From assembly GCF_905371695.1 (NCBI RefSeq), contig NZ_CAJPMA010000026.1, positions 1 through 19,146 on the forward strand: DNA of 19,146 nucleotides, read 5' to 3'. Within the stretch, counting starts at the first letter, position 1. Each line of letters starts with the position of its first letter. This document shows positions 7,381-14,507 of this stretch, piece after piece. The notes below the pieces were generated by a model that was not told the origin of the DNA, searched no databases, and was given only the letters and a program-made list of their open reading frames with translations. This DNA comes from an uncultured Campylobacter sp. (GTDB taxonomy: Bacteria > Campylobacterota > Campylobacteria > Campylobacterales > Campylobacteraceae). A program made the translations under genes and the position numbers.

Positions 7381-9561
7381 TTAATTATATGCGTCGTTTT
7401 GCGAAACGCAATCTATGATTTTAAATCTATCTCTTAGTTTCTCGGTTACGCGGTTTATATCGACGTTTTCCTTAATTTCTACGATAACTATAAATATATC
7501 CCTCGTCGCGTCGCTGCTCTCGTTTAGCGTAATGCTGGCTAAATTTACGTCCAGTCTAGCTAGATATGTTAAAAATTCGGCCAACGAACCTTTACGGTTT
7601 TCTAAATTTAGCAAAATTTTATACCTTTGCGGCGCGTTTCTCGTCCATTTTACGAACACTACTTCTTCGTTTTCCAGTAGCTTGCCCGCTCGTTCGCAGA
7701 GCTTGTGATGCACCGTTACGTTGTGTCCGTTTCTAAAACCTACGATGCTATCGCCGCGTTTAGGATTGCAGCAATAATCAAACTCTACGTTTGAAATTTT
7801 ATGATTTGAGTAGATCACGATATTTTCGAATTTCTGTTTTTTGACCTGATACTTATCGCCCAAAGCAAGCATAAAAGGTCGTTCTTTGCGGACGTATTTT
7901 TTAAGCATATTGACCGCGTCTTGTAAAAATACCGAATCCGTCGCCGCTTTAAAAATTTTCTTGCCTAAATTTTCTTGCTCGCACCAGCTTAAAATTTTAT
8001 CTTTGGTCGCGTCGAATATCGATTTTAATATGTCTACGGCGATTTCGTTATTTATCTCTTTGATCTTTTGTTTGCATAAATTTCTAATCGTCGCGCGCGC
8101 CTTGCCCGTTTTTACGCTATTTACCCACGAGCAGCGATACTTGGGCTCGTCGCCCGTTACGATCCGCACGATATCGCCATTTTTTAGCTCCGTTAAGAGC
8201 GGCATGCGTATTCGGTTTATGTAGGCTTCTTTGGCGTAAAGTCCTACCTCGGTGTGTATCTCGTAAGCGTAATCAAGCGCCGTAGCGCCGCGCGGCAAGG
8301 TAAATACCGCGCCTTTTGGCGAATAAACCGCGATGTCTTCTACGTAAAGGCTGTCTTTTGCGTATTCGTAAAGCTCTTCGGGGTTGCTTTCGGCTTCGTT
8401 TTGCATGCCGATGTCGCTTAGCCAGTCGAGCTTAGGCGCTATAAAGCTTGCGCCGCTTTTATATTTCCAGTGCGCCGCGACGCCGTATTCCGCGGTTTTA
8501 TGCATATCAAAGGTACGAATTTGCGCTTCAAAAATGCTCTTGCTATCAAATATCGTCGTATGTATCGTCTGATAGCCGTTTTGCTTAGGAAGCGCGACGT
8601 AGTCTTTAAAGCGCGAGATTAGCGGGTTAAAATTTATGTGCAAGCTTCCCAGCGCCTTGTAGCAATCAAGCGGCTCGTTTACGATAATTCTAATGGCTAG
8701 CAAGTCGAGCACCTCCTCGATAGAGATGCCTTTACGCTGCATTTTTAGATAGATCGAGTAGTAGTGCTTGATGCGTTTTTGCATCTCGAAGCTACCTTCG
8801 GTAAAGCCGTTTTGAAGCAAAATTCGGCTTACCCTGTCGTAAAAATCGTTTAGTTTTAACGCGAGCTGCTGTTTGTTCTCGTCTAAATAGCCGTAAATTT
8901 TGGCGTATTCTTCGGGTAGGGCGTATTTAAAGCTTAAATCTTCGAGTAAATTTTTAATAGACGAGATGCCTAATCTATGCGCGATAGGAGCATAAACCAT
9001 AAGCGTCTCTTCGGCGATTCGCTTTTGTTTTTCGGGGCGTAACGCATCAAGAGTTAGCATATTGTGAAGCCTATCGCAAAGCTTTACTACGAGTACGCGT
9101 ACGTCCTCGATGGAGATTAACAACATTTTTCTAAACGTAAGCGCAGAGCTTGCTAGTCGTTCGTTGCTATCCGAGCTTGCTAGCTTGTCCTCTCTAATCG
9201 CTACGATTTTAGTTAGTCCTTCGACTAGCTTTGCTACTTCGCCGCCGAAAGCCTCCTCGACTTCGTTTAGCGTGCAGTCGGTATCCTCGACTACGTCGTG
9301 CAACAGGGCGGCTACTATCATATTTTCGTCGCCACCCATATAAGCTACTATGCTTGCCACTAAAATAGGATGGATGGCGTAAGGTTCGCCGCTTTTGCGG
9401 TATTGTCCCGCGTGCGAGACGATACAGTGGTCGACGGCTTTTTCGACGATTTCGCATTTTTCGCAGAGCGAATACAAAAGAGCCTGCGCCTGCGTTACGT
9501 TTCTAGTCTGCGTTATTTCGTCGGTTAGCTGCTCGATGAAAATGCTATTTTTCTTCAACAA
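7381..9561 (-). CDS. spoT: Bifunctional (p)ppGpp synthetase/hydrolase (RelA/SpoT family)
   Basis: This is the Rel-type enzyme that makes and degrades the stringent-response alarmone. The order is an HD hydrolase domain (about 45-200, H64 and H88-D89 in LLHDVVEDTD), the synthetase domain (about 240-360), TGS (about 390-455), a Cys/His region (FDYCCNPKRGD and HHKLC), and a C-terminal ACT domain (about 645-720). RFKD (317-320) is the RxKD signature of bifunctional enzymes rather than the ExDD of RelA-only synthetases. Both active sites look intact at 726 residues. The start is a tandem TTG TTG (9561-9556) preceded by GAGG; the second TTG has the better spacing (6 nt), and the first in-frame ATG would fall inside the HD domain. 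The start overlaps rpoZ by up to 17 bp. Confidence 0.95.
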   Translation of the reverse strand: MLKKNSIFIEQLTDEITQTRNVTQAQALLYSLCEKCEIVEKAVDHCIVSHAGQYRKSGEPYAIHPILVASIVAYMGGDENMIVAALLHDVVEDTDCTLNEVEEAFGGEVAKLVEGLTKIVAIREDKLASSDSNERLASSALTFRKMLLISIEDVRVLVVKLCDRLHNMLTLDALRPEKQKRIAEETLMVYAPIAHRLGISSIKNLLEDLSFKYALPEEYAKIYGYLDENKQQLALKLNDFYDRVSRILLQNGFTEGSFEMQKRIKHYYSIYLKMQRKGISIEEVLDLLAIRIIVNEPLDCYKALGSLHINFNPLISRFKDYVALPKQNGYQTIHTTIFDSKSIFEAQIRTFDMHKTAEYGVAAHWKYKSGASFIAPKLDWLSDIGMQNEAESNPEELYEYAKDSLYVEDIAVYSPKGAVFTLPRGATALDYAYEIHTEVGLYAKEAYINRIRMPLLTELKNGDIVRIVTGDEPKYRCSWVNSVKTGKARATIRNLCKQKIKEINNEIAVDILKSIFDATKDKILSWCEQENLGKKIFKAATDSVFLQDAVNMLKKYVRKERPFMLALGDKYQVKKQKFENIVIYSNHKISNVEFDYCCNPKRGDSIVGFRNGHNVTVHHKLCERAGKLLENEEVVFVKWTRNAPQRYKILLNLENRKGSLAEFLTYLARLDVNLASITLNESSDATRDIFIVIVEIKENVDINRVTEKLRDRFKIIDCVSQNDAYN

Positions 9562-9760
9562 TCGCCTCTAAGCCGATTTTGCCTTGCGCTACTTCAAGCA
9601 GCGCGATATCGGCGAATTTCATTTTGCCGGTATCGCCCTCGGCAAGCGAGATAGCGCCGTTTGCCAGCGCTTCGGCTCGCTTAGCTACGATCAAAGAAAG
9701 TTTGTAGCGATCGTCGCCTACTTGTTTTAGCGCTCTTGCGGTGATTTGTTCGGTTCTCAT
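9545..9760 (-). CDS. rpoZ: DNA-directed RNA polymerase subunit omega
   Basis: Omega helps assemble and stabilise RNA polymerase and in proteobacteria contributes to a ppGpp-binding site. The 71-residue protein begins MRTEQITARALKQVGDDRYK and continues LIVAKRAEALANG, the conserved omega core; the C-terminus is short, as in related epsilonproteobacteria. AAAGGATAAAA precedes the ATG. It lies between pyrH (15 bp gap) and spoT (17 bp overlap), and an rpoZ-spoT arrangement is also known in E. coli. The coupling of omega and the alarmone enzyme is therefore conserved across distant proteobacteria. Confidence 0.93.
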   Translation of the reverse strand: MRTEQITARALKQVGDDRYKLSLIVAKRAEALANGAISLAEGDTGKMKFADIALLEVAQGKIGLEAIVEEK

Positions 9761-9775
9761 TTTTATCCTTTAAAT

Positions 9776-10492
9776 TTATTTTACGATTGAGTAAAGCGCG
9801 TTAGCGTCTTCGTTAATAATACTTAGCAAATTGCCTTGCTTAAACATATTACATACGATTATAGGCAGAGAATTGTCCTTTGCCAGCGCTATCGCCGTGT
9901 CATCCATTACTTTTATGTCGTCGCTCATAGCTTGCTCGTAGCTTAGCGATTTTAAAAGCTTTGCGTCGCTGAATTTATGCGGGTCTTTGTCGTAAACGCC
10001 GTCCACTTTCGTAGCTTTTATAATTACATCGGAGCCTATCTCGATCGCGCGTAAAGTAGCCGCGGTGTCGGTGGTGAAAAAAGGGTTTCCCGTACCGGCG
10101 CCGAATATCACTACGCGCCCCTTTTCTAGGTGGCGCTGCGCGCGTCCGACGATAAAGGTCTCGCAGATAGCTTCCATCTTGATGGCGCTTTGTACGCGTA
10201 CGTCAAGGCCTACTTTTTCCAGCGCTTCTCGCATAGCGATAGAGTTTATAACCGTAGCTAACATACCCATATGATCGCCGCTGGTTCGGCGGATGATGCC
10301 GTCTTTTGCGGCGCTTACGCCTCTAATTATATTTCCGCCGCCGATTACGATACCTACTTCGATGCCCGCCGTCATTAGCTCTTTTATCTCGCCGGCGATA
10401 AATTTTAAGATAGAGCTGTCTATGCCAAAGCCGCTCTCGCCCGCGAGCGCTTCACCAGAAAATTTTACTAAAACGCGCTTTTTGCTACTCAT
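9776..10492 (-). CDS. pyrH: UMP kinase
   Basis: PyrH phosphorylates UMP to UDP with ATP in pyrimidine nucleotide synthesis. The amino-acid-kinase-fold motifs are KFSGEAL near the N-terminus, GIVIGGGNIIRG, GDHMGMLATVIN, AGTGNPFFTTDTAA and KATKVDGVYDKDP. With ATG at 10492 the protein is 238 residues, the normal PyrH length. The frame stays open to a GTG at 10516, but AAGGGAG (10500-10506) lies 7 nt before the ATG and would itself be coding under the GTG start, so I chose the ATG. A 129 bp gap separates it from the upstream gene, and a likely promoter there would make pyrH the head of its own unit. Confidence 0.96.
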   Translation of the reverse strand: MSSKKRVLVKFSGEALAGESGFGIDSSILKFIAGEIKELMTAGIEVGIVIGGGNIIRGVSAAKDGIIRRTSGDHMGMLATVINSIAMREALEKVGLDVRVQSAIKMEAICETFIVGRAQRHLEKGRVVIFGAGTGNPFFTTDTAATLRAIEIGSDVIIKATKVDGVYDKDPHKFSDAKLLKSLSYEQAMSDDIKVMDDTAIALAKDNSLPIIVCNMFKQGNLLSIINEDANALYSIVK

Positions 10493-10499
10493 TTCGTTA

Positions 10500-10506
10500 C
10501 TCCCTT
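10500..10506 (-). promoter_or_regulatory. Strong ribosome binding site deciding the pyrH start
   Basis: The minus strand reads AAGGGAG, 7 nt before the ATG at 10492-10490. This favours the 238-residue start over an in-frame upstream GTG at 10516. Confidence 0.7.
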
Positions 10507-10518
10507 GAAAATTCACGC

Positions 10519-10524
10519 ATTTTA
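10519..10524 (-). promoter_or_regulatory. Possible -10 element for pyrH
   Basis: The minus strand reads GGC-TAAAAT-GCGTG, preceded by a T-rich stretch (CCCTTTTTGG), as in Campylobacter sigma-70 promoters, which rely on the -10 box and T-tracts rather than a -35. Transcription would start near 10512, leaving a leader of about 20 nt that contains the ribosome site. Confidence 0.4.
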
Positions 10525-10540
10525 GCCAAAAAGGGTTTAA

Positions 10541-10592
10541 ATTTAGCTAACATCGCCGAGCTTTCGCGCGTTTTTCGGCGAGCGGCTAAAAT
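10541..10592. repeat. Nested inverted repeat between the EnvC-like gene and pyrH
   Basis: Inner arms CGCCGA (10554-10559) and TCGGCG (10575-10580) lie inside weaker outer arms ATTTAGC (10541-10547) and GCTAAA (10585-10590). Read along the minus strand, the stem ends in TAAATTTAAACCCTTTTT, so it could weakly terminate or attenuate read-through from the division genes into pyrH. It is the only hairpin of this size inside the cluster gaps. Confidence 0.45.
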
Positions 10593-10621
10593 TTTAAGGA
10601 CTAAAAAATAGCTAAAATTTT

Positions 10622-11857
10622 TTACTTTAAGCTAATTAGTTCAAGCGGGTCGATATGGTAGTTTTTTTGCGTTACTTCAAACGTCAGATCGTCTTTTACG
10701 CGGCCGATTACGTAGCCTTTTTGCACGACGGAGCCGATTTTTATCGTCGGAGCTATTTGGCTTAAATGCGCGTAGATCGTGTGGATGCCGTTGTCGTTTT
10801 CTATGATTACCACTCGATCAAGAAGCGCCGTTTGCTTGGCGAATACCACCTTGCCGTTTAGTACGCTTTTTACCTTGGCGTCGGGGGTATTTGAGCGAAG
10901 CACGACCGATTCGTTAAAAATTTTAAGATTATAAATCGGATCGACGTAGTTTCCGAATTTTTGTTTTACCGTAAAGCTATCTAGCGGCGCAATCGTCTTT
11001 GCGCCCGTATAGCGCTTGACGGAGCTCGTCTGATAGCTAGAACTCATCGGCGCGGAGCCGTCGGCGGCAGGCGTTTTTTGACCTTTCGCGGCGGCTTGGC
11101 GTTGCTCTTTTTGGCGTCTGGCGCGCTCGGCGGCCTCGTCGTCCTCGCGTTTTTGCACGATAGCGAGCTGTTCTAGCGTCTTTTGAAGCTCTTCTTGCTG
11201 GCTTTGCAGTTTGGCTAGCTTTTTGGTGTAAATTTCTTTATCTCTTTTTAGGTCGTTTATCGTGCTTTTTTGCTTGTTTTCAAGCGCTAAAAGGTCGCTT
11301 TGCTTGCGCTTATAGTTTTTTAGGCTGGAATTTATCTGATTTATTTTGTTTGATTGCGAATTTATCTGAGTTATAGTATCCTCGTAGTTTTTGCTTAGGC
11401 GTTTAAAATCCTCTTTCATTACGCCGTTTAGCTTGTTTAGGATATGAGAGGCTATTATGCTATCTTCGCTTTTTGTTGTTTCGTTTTGCTCTAATAGCAG
11501 ATCAAAGGACAAATCCTCGGCGATTATGGCGATGATATTTTGCTCTAACTCTTTTTGCGCTTGGATTAGCTCCTTATTTTGCGCGTTTAGCTTTTCTAAC
11601 TCGCCCGTAGCGCTCGTAGCGTTACTTTCTAAAAGCGAAATTTGCTGCTTTAAATTCGCGATATCTACGCCTATGGCTTTTAGCTTTTGCTCACCGCCTA
11701 CGATATCGCCGGCTAGATCGTCTAATTTTTTATTTAGCTGCTGACTCATCGCTTCGGCGGAGCGTAGCGAATTTTTCGAGCTTTTTATCTTTTCTTGCGT
11801 GCTGGCGGCAAAAGCGAAATTTAACGACGCAAAGACTAGGAATAAGAAAATTCTCAT
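10622..11857 (-). CDS. EnvC-like coiled-coil protein with degenerate M23/LytM domain, exported
   Basis: The signal peptide is MRIFLFLVFASLNFAFA (1-17). Long Gln/Lys/Leu/Glu-rich coiled coils follow (about 20-240), then an Arg/Lys/Gln-rich linker, then an M23-like beta domain (about 285-411). In that domain YAHLS (H364) is kept. The first metal site is replaced by KIFNESV (312-318) where active enzymes carry an H...D, and the HLHFEV motif reads DLTFEV (390-395). Two metal ligands therefore appear lost, as in E. coli EnvC, which activates amidases without cutting peptidoglycan itself. The ATG overlaps the ftsX stop (ATGA). With ftsE and ftsX directly upstream and an amidase in the cluster, an amidase-activator role is the best inference. 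An active endopeptidase is less likely. Confidence 0.85.
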   Translation of the reverse strand: MRIFLFLVFASLNFAFAASTQEKIKSSKNSLRSAEAMSQQLNKKLDDLAGDIVGGEQKLKAIGVDIANLKQQISLLESNATSATGELEKLNAQNKELIQAQKELEQNIIAIIAEDLSFDLLLEQNETTKSEDSIIASHILNKLNGVMKEDFKRLSKNYEDTITQINSQSNKINQINSSLKNYKRKQSDLLALENKQKSTINDLKRDKEIYTKKLAKLQSQQEELQKTLEQLAIVQKREDDEAAERARRQKEQRQAAAKGQKTPAADGSAPMSSSYQTSSVKRYTGAKTIAPLDSFTVKQKFGNYVDPIYNLKIFNESVVLRSNTPDAKVKSVLNGKVVFAKQTALLDRVVIIENDNGIHTIYAHLSQIAPTIKIGSVVQKGYVIGRVKDDLTFEVTQKNYHIDPLELISLK

Positions 11858-12669
11858 ACGTCGCTTTTCTTGATTTTTCTCATTACTAGGCTAATTATAA
11901 ACCAGCTAAGCGCGAGCGCTACGCCTAGTAAAACGGAGCCTTGCCCTAAAATATCGGCCTTAGGCAGCGTTACGTCTATCTCGTTTGCGGCGTCGGCGAA
12001 AATTTTAATGCTAGGCAGCGCGTAGAAAAATCCTACGACGGCTACCGTAGAAACTAAGCTGCCTATAAAAGCCGTGCGGTATAGCACGCCCGATTTTAGC
12101 CAAAAAGAGGCGCCGAACAGCGTTAAAATTTCGATACGCTCTTTGTGCTCGTAAAGCCAAATTCTAGCCTGCTTAAACATTAGCATCGCGCCGATCGCGC
12201 CTAGAATCCACATAAACGTATAAGAGAGCGTTTTGGTTAAATTTAAAATTTTATAGACTTTGTCGTGAGTGCGCGAAAAGGTTTCCACGCGGCTAACACC
12301 GTCTATTTTTTGCAATTTATCTTTTATCTCGTTCATTAGCTGCGTGCTCGGAAACGCGCTTAATTTTAGCGAGTAAAATTTAGGCAGGGCGTTTTGCAAG
12401 ACGGATAAATTTTTAGCCGAAACGTTATCTGAAAGCCTATCTAAAATTCCTTGCGCGCTTAGCGGCTCTAATCTATCAAGCGTCGGTACTAACGGGCGAA
12501 TTTGCGTCTCGTCAAGCTCCTTTGAAGAGACGATTACGATATTATAGTCGTTATTCATAAGCGCTTCGTAGTTTTGTACGATTTTATCGCTCGTTAGGCT
12601 AAATTCTATCGCAAAAAGCAGCGCGATCAACGGCAAAATGAAACCGAGCTGATTTTTAAGCGATCTCAT
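11854..12669 (-). CDS. ftsX: Cell division protein FtsX (ABC transporter-like permease)
   Basis: FtsX is the membrane partner of FtsE; in other bacteria its periplasmic loop binds EnvC-type or other wall-hydrolase regulators. The 271 residues show the expected four membrane segments: about 8-25, 148-166, 200-218 and 244-263. The periplasmic domain lies between the first two (about 28-145). A short cytoplasmic stretch with EHKERIEILTLFGAS (174-188) is the typical coupling segment to FtsE. The ATG has GGAGG 5 nt upstream, inside the end of ftsE (14 bp overlap). Its TGA stop overlaps the next start. Confidence 0.93.
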   Translation of the reverse strand: MRSLKNQLGFILPLIALLFAIEFSLTSDKIVQNYEALMNNDYNIVIVSSKELDETQIRPLVPTLDRLEPLSAQGILDRLSDNVSAKNLSVLQNALPKFYSLKLSAFPSTQLMNEIKDKLQKIDGVSRVETFSRTHDKVYKILNLTKTLSYTFMWILGAIGAMLMFKQARIWLYEHKERIEILTLFGASFWLKSGVLYRTAFIGSLVSTVAVVGFFYALPSIKIFADAANEIDVTLPKADILGQGSVLLGVALALSWFIISLVMRKIKKSDV

Positions 12670-13327
12670 TTACGCCTCCGTTTTCTATCTCGAAGTGTCT
12701 GTACTGCGTGCGTAAAGTAGGCGGTATGCGGTGAGTTACGACTACTATCGTCGTGCCTAAAAATTCTCTCGCCGATTTTAGAAGCGACCAGATTATATCG
12801 CTTGAATATTCGTCCAAATTTCCAGTCGGTTCGTCGCATAATAGTAAAGTAGGATTATGCGCGAGCGCCCTTGCCATAGCTACGCGCTGCTGCTCGCCGC
12901 CGCTTAACTCCATCGGATATTTTTCGGCTTTTAGCGGTAAGTTTACGTGGTGAAGCAGCTTTGCGGCTTGCTTTTTGCACACGCTTTGCGGGATTCCTTT
13001 GATTATTAGCGGAAGCATTACGTTTTTTTCTACGCTCCACTCGTTAATTAGGCGGTAGTTTTGAAAAATAATGCCGATCCTTTGGCGCAGCTTATTTAGC
13101 TCGCTCTGCTCGATATTAGTAAGCGAGCTCATGCAGACGTCTAGGCTTCCCGCGTTAGGCGCTATCTCGCCGTAAAATGATTTTAGCAGCGTGCTTTTTC
13201 CGCTACCGCTTTTACCCGTAATGAAAACGAAATCGTTGGCGAAAACGTCTAAATTCGCGTTATTTATAACCACTTCGCTGCGCCCGTAAGCAAGCGTTAA
13301 ATTCCGCGCGCTAATAATTTGTCGCAT
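12656..13327 (-). CDS. ftsE: Cell division ATP-binding protein FtsE
   Basis: FtsE is the ABC ATPase that drives FtsX at the division septum. The 223 residues contain Walker A GKSGSGKST (38-46), Q-loop Gln (Q89 in FQNYRLI), ABC signature LSGGEQQR (141-148), Walker B LLLCDEPTGNLD (161-172) and switch His H199 in VVTHR. The length and the Q-loop context fit FtsE; LolD and MacB-type ATPases are close relatives, but the adjacent ftsX settles it. The start overlaps trmB by 17 bp. AAGGA lies about 11 nt before the ATG, a rather long spacing. Confidence 0.94.
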   Translation of the reverse strand: MRQIISARNLTLAYGRSEVVINNANLDVFANDFVFITGKSGSGKSTLLKSFYGEIAPNAGSLDVCMSSLTNIEQSELNKLRQRIGIIFQNYRLINEWSVEKNVMLPLIIKGIPQSVCKKQAAKLLHHVNLPLKAEKYPMELSGGEQQRVAMARALAHNPTLLLCDEPTGNLDEYSSDIIWSLLKSAREFLGTTIVVVTHRIPPTLRTQYRHFEIENGGVNEIA

Positions 13328-14507
13328 TTTTTAAATATCCTTCTATCGTTTCGTGCGCTTTTAAATTTTCTCTCGTTAGCATAGGGCGTTTAATGAAATA
13401 TTCGCAACCCGCCTTGCTTATTTTAACGTAGCATTGCTCGGGTTTATTAAACGCTCCCAGCGCTACGCGAAGCAAAATTTCGTCATTTGAAATTTCGTAA
13501 ATTTCCTCAAAATGCACGAAAAAATCGTCTCCTCTAATTGTTTCGTTTTTAAAATTTTCTCGCGCTCGTAGGGCGCTAAAATTTTCGCCGAAATTTAGCG
13601 AGCCTTCGATTTTGCTCTCGCCGCTTTTGGTTTCGCAGGTATAAATTAGATCGTAAATATCCTTTTCTCTGCGTTTCCAGCGATCTTCGTATTTGCTAGT
13701 TACGCCCAAATTTCTATTTTTAAAAGCTAAAATTTTAGCGTTTTTAAGCTCTAAAATTTTAGCCGCGCTAAAATCGAAATATTCTCGCGAATCGGTGCGA
13801 AGCTCGAAATTTCCGCCTATTTTTAGCGTCCGCTCGCACTCCGCGATAAAGGCGCTAGATACGACTCTTCTATGCTCGGCTTTATCCCAAGGAACGGGAA
13901 AATGCAAGAAAATTTTATCTACTAAATTCGAGCCTATAAGCGATAAAAGCAGCCTAGCGTCGGTATTTATCAAGCGAACGTTGTCTAAATTTCGCGCGCG
14001 CGCCAGCTTTGCTACTTGCTCGATACCCGGCTTATACACTTCGATGCCGATTATTAGCGCGTTAGAGTTGTTTTGCGCTTGATAAAGCAGGTGTCTACCG
14101 GAGCCGAAGCCTATTTCTATAAAAATTTCGTCAAATTTCGCCGCAAGGTCGTCAAAATTTTCAGATAGCTCTTTTAGATCTAAAATTTCGCTAGCTTTTT
14201 GCGTTAGTCGCGTGTTTTTTACCGCGAAGGCTTCGCTTAAAATTTCGCTCGTATTTAGGTCGCGGTAAATTTTGAGTGCGTTTTGCAAAAGCCCTATTCT
14301 GGCGGGCTTAGTTACCTTTTCGCCTTTGATTACGAAGGCGTTTTGCGCGGCGTTTTTTTTAACCTCTATAAAAAAAATTTCATCGCCGCTTTTAGTATAG
14401 ACTAATCGCTCGCCCTTGCGTCCGCGCGCCTCCCATAAAAACTCTACTTCGCCCGCGCCGAAGGGGTAGGGCGTATTTTTTAAATTTCGGGCGATGAAAT
14501 TGGGCAT
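13311..14507 (-). CDS. trmB: tRNA (guanine-N7-)-methyltransferase, long epsilonproteobacterial form
   Basis: TrmB methylates G46 in the variable loop of tRNA with SAM. The Rossmann methyltransferase core is in the middle: EIGFGSGRH (131-139) for SAM, acidic residues E156 and D183, FPVPWDKAEHRR (203-214) matching the family FPDPWxKxRHxKRR, and ELRTDSREYFDF (235-246). The protein has 398 residues where most TrmB have about 220-250. About 120 extra residues precede the core and about 140 follow it; I recall the same extended form in C. jejuni. The start ATG forms TAATG with the end of the FN3 gene. No strong ribosome site is visible, so translational coupling is likely. Confidence 0.92.
   Translation of the reverse strand: MPNFIARNLKNTPYPFGAGEVEFLWEARGRKGERLVYTKSGDEIFFIEVKKNAAQNAFVIKGEKVTKPARIGLLQNALKIYRDLNTSEILSEAFAVKNTRLTQKASEILDLKELSENFDDLAAKFDEIFIEIGFGSGRHLLYQAQNNSNALIIGIEVYKPGIEQVAKLARARNLDNVRLINTDARLLLSLIGSNLVDKIFLHFPVPWDKAEHRRVVSSAFIAECERTLKIGGNFELRTDSREYFDFSAAKILELKNAKILAFKNRNLGVTSKYEDRWKRREKDIYDLIYTCETKSGESKIEGSLNFGENFSALRARENFKNETIRGDDFFVHFEEIYEISNDEILLRVALGAFNKPEQCYVKISKAGCEYFIKRPMLTRENLKAHETIEGYLKNATNY

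Noticed and set aside
10493..10516. pyrH starting at GTG 10516 (246 residues)
   Set aside because: The added eight residues would cover a clear AAGGGAG ribosome site placed 7 nt before the ATG at 10492, and 238 residues is the usual PyrH length.
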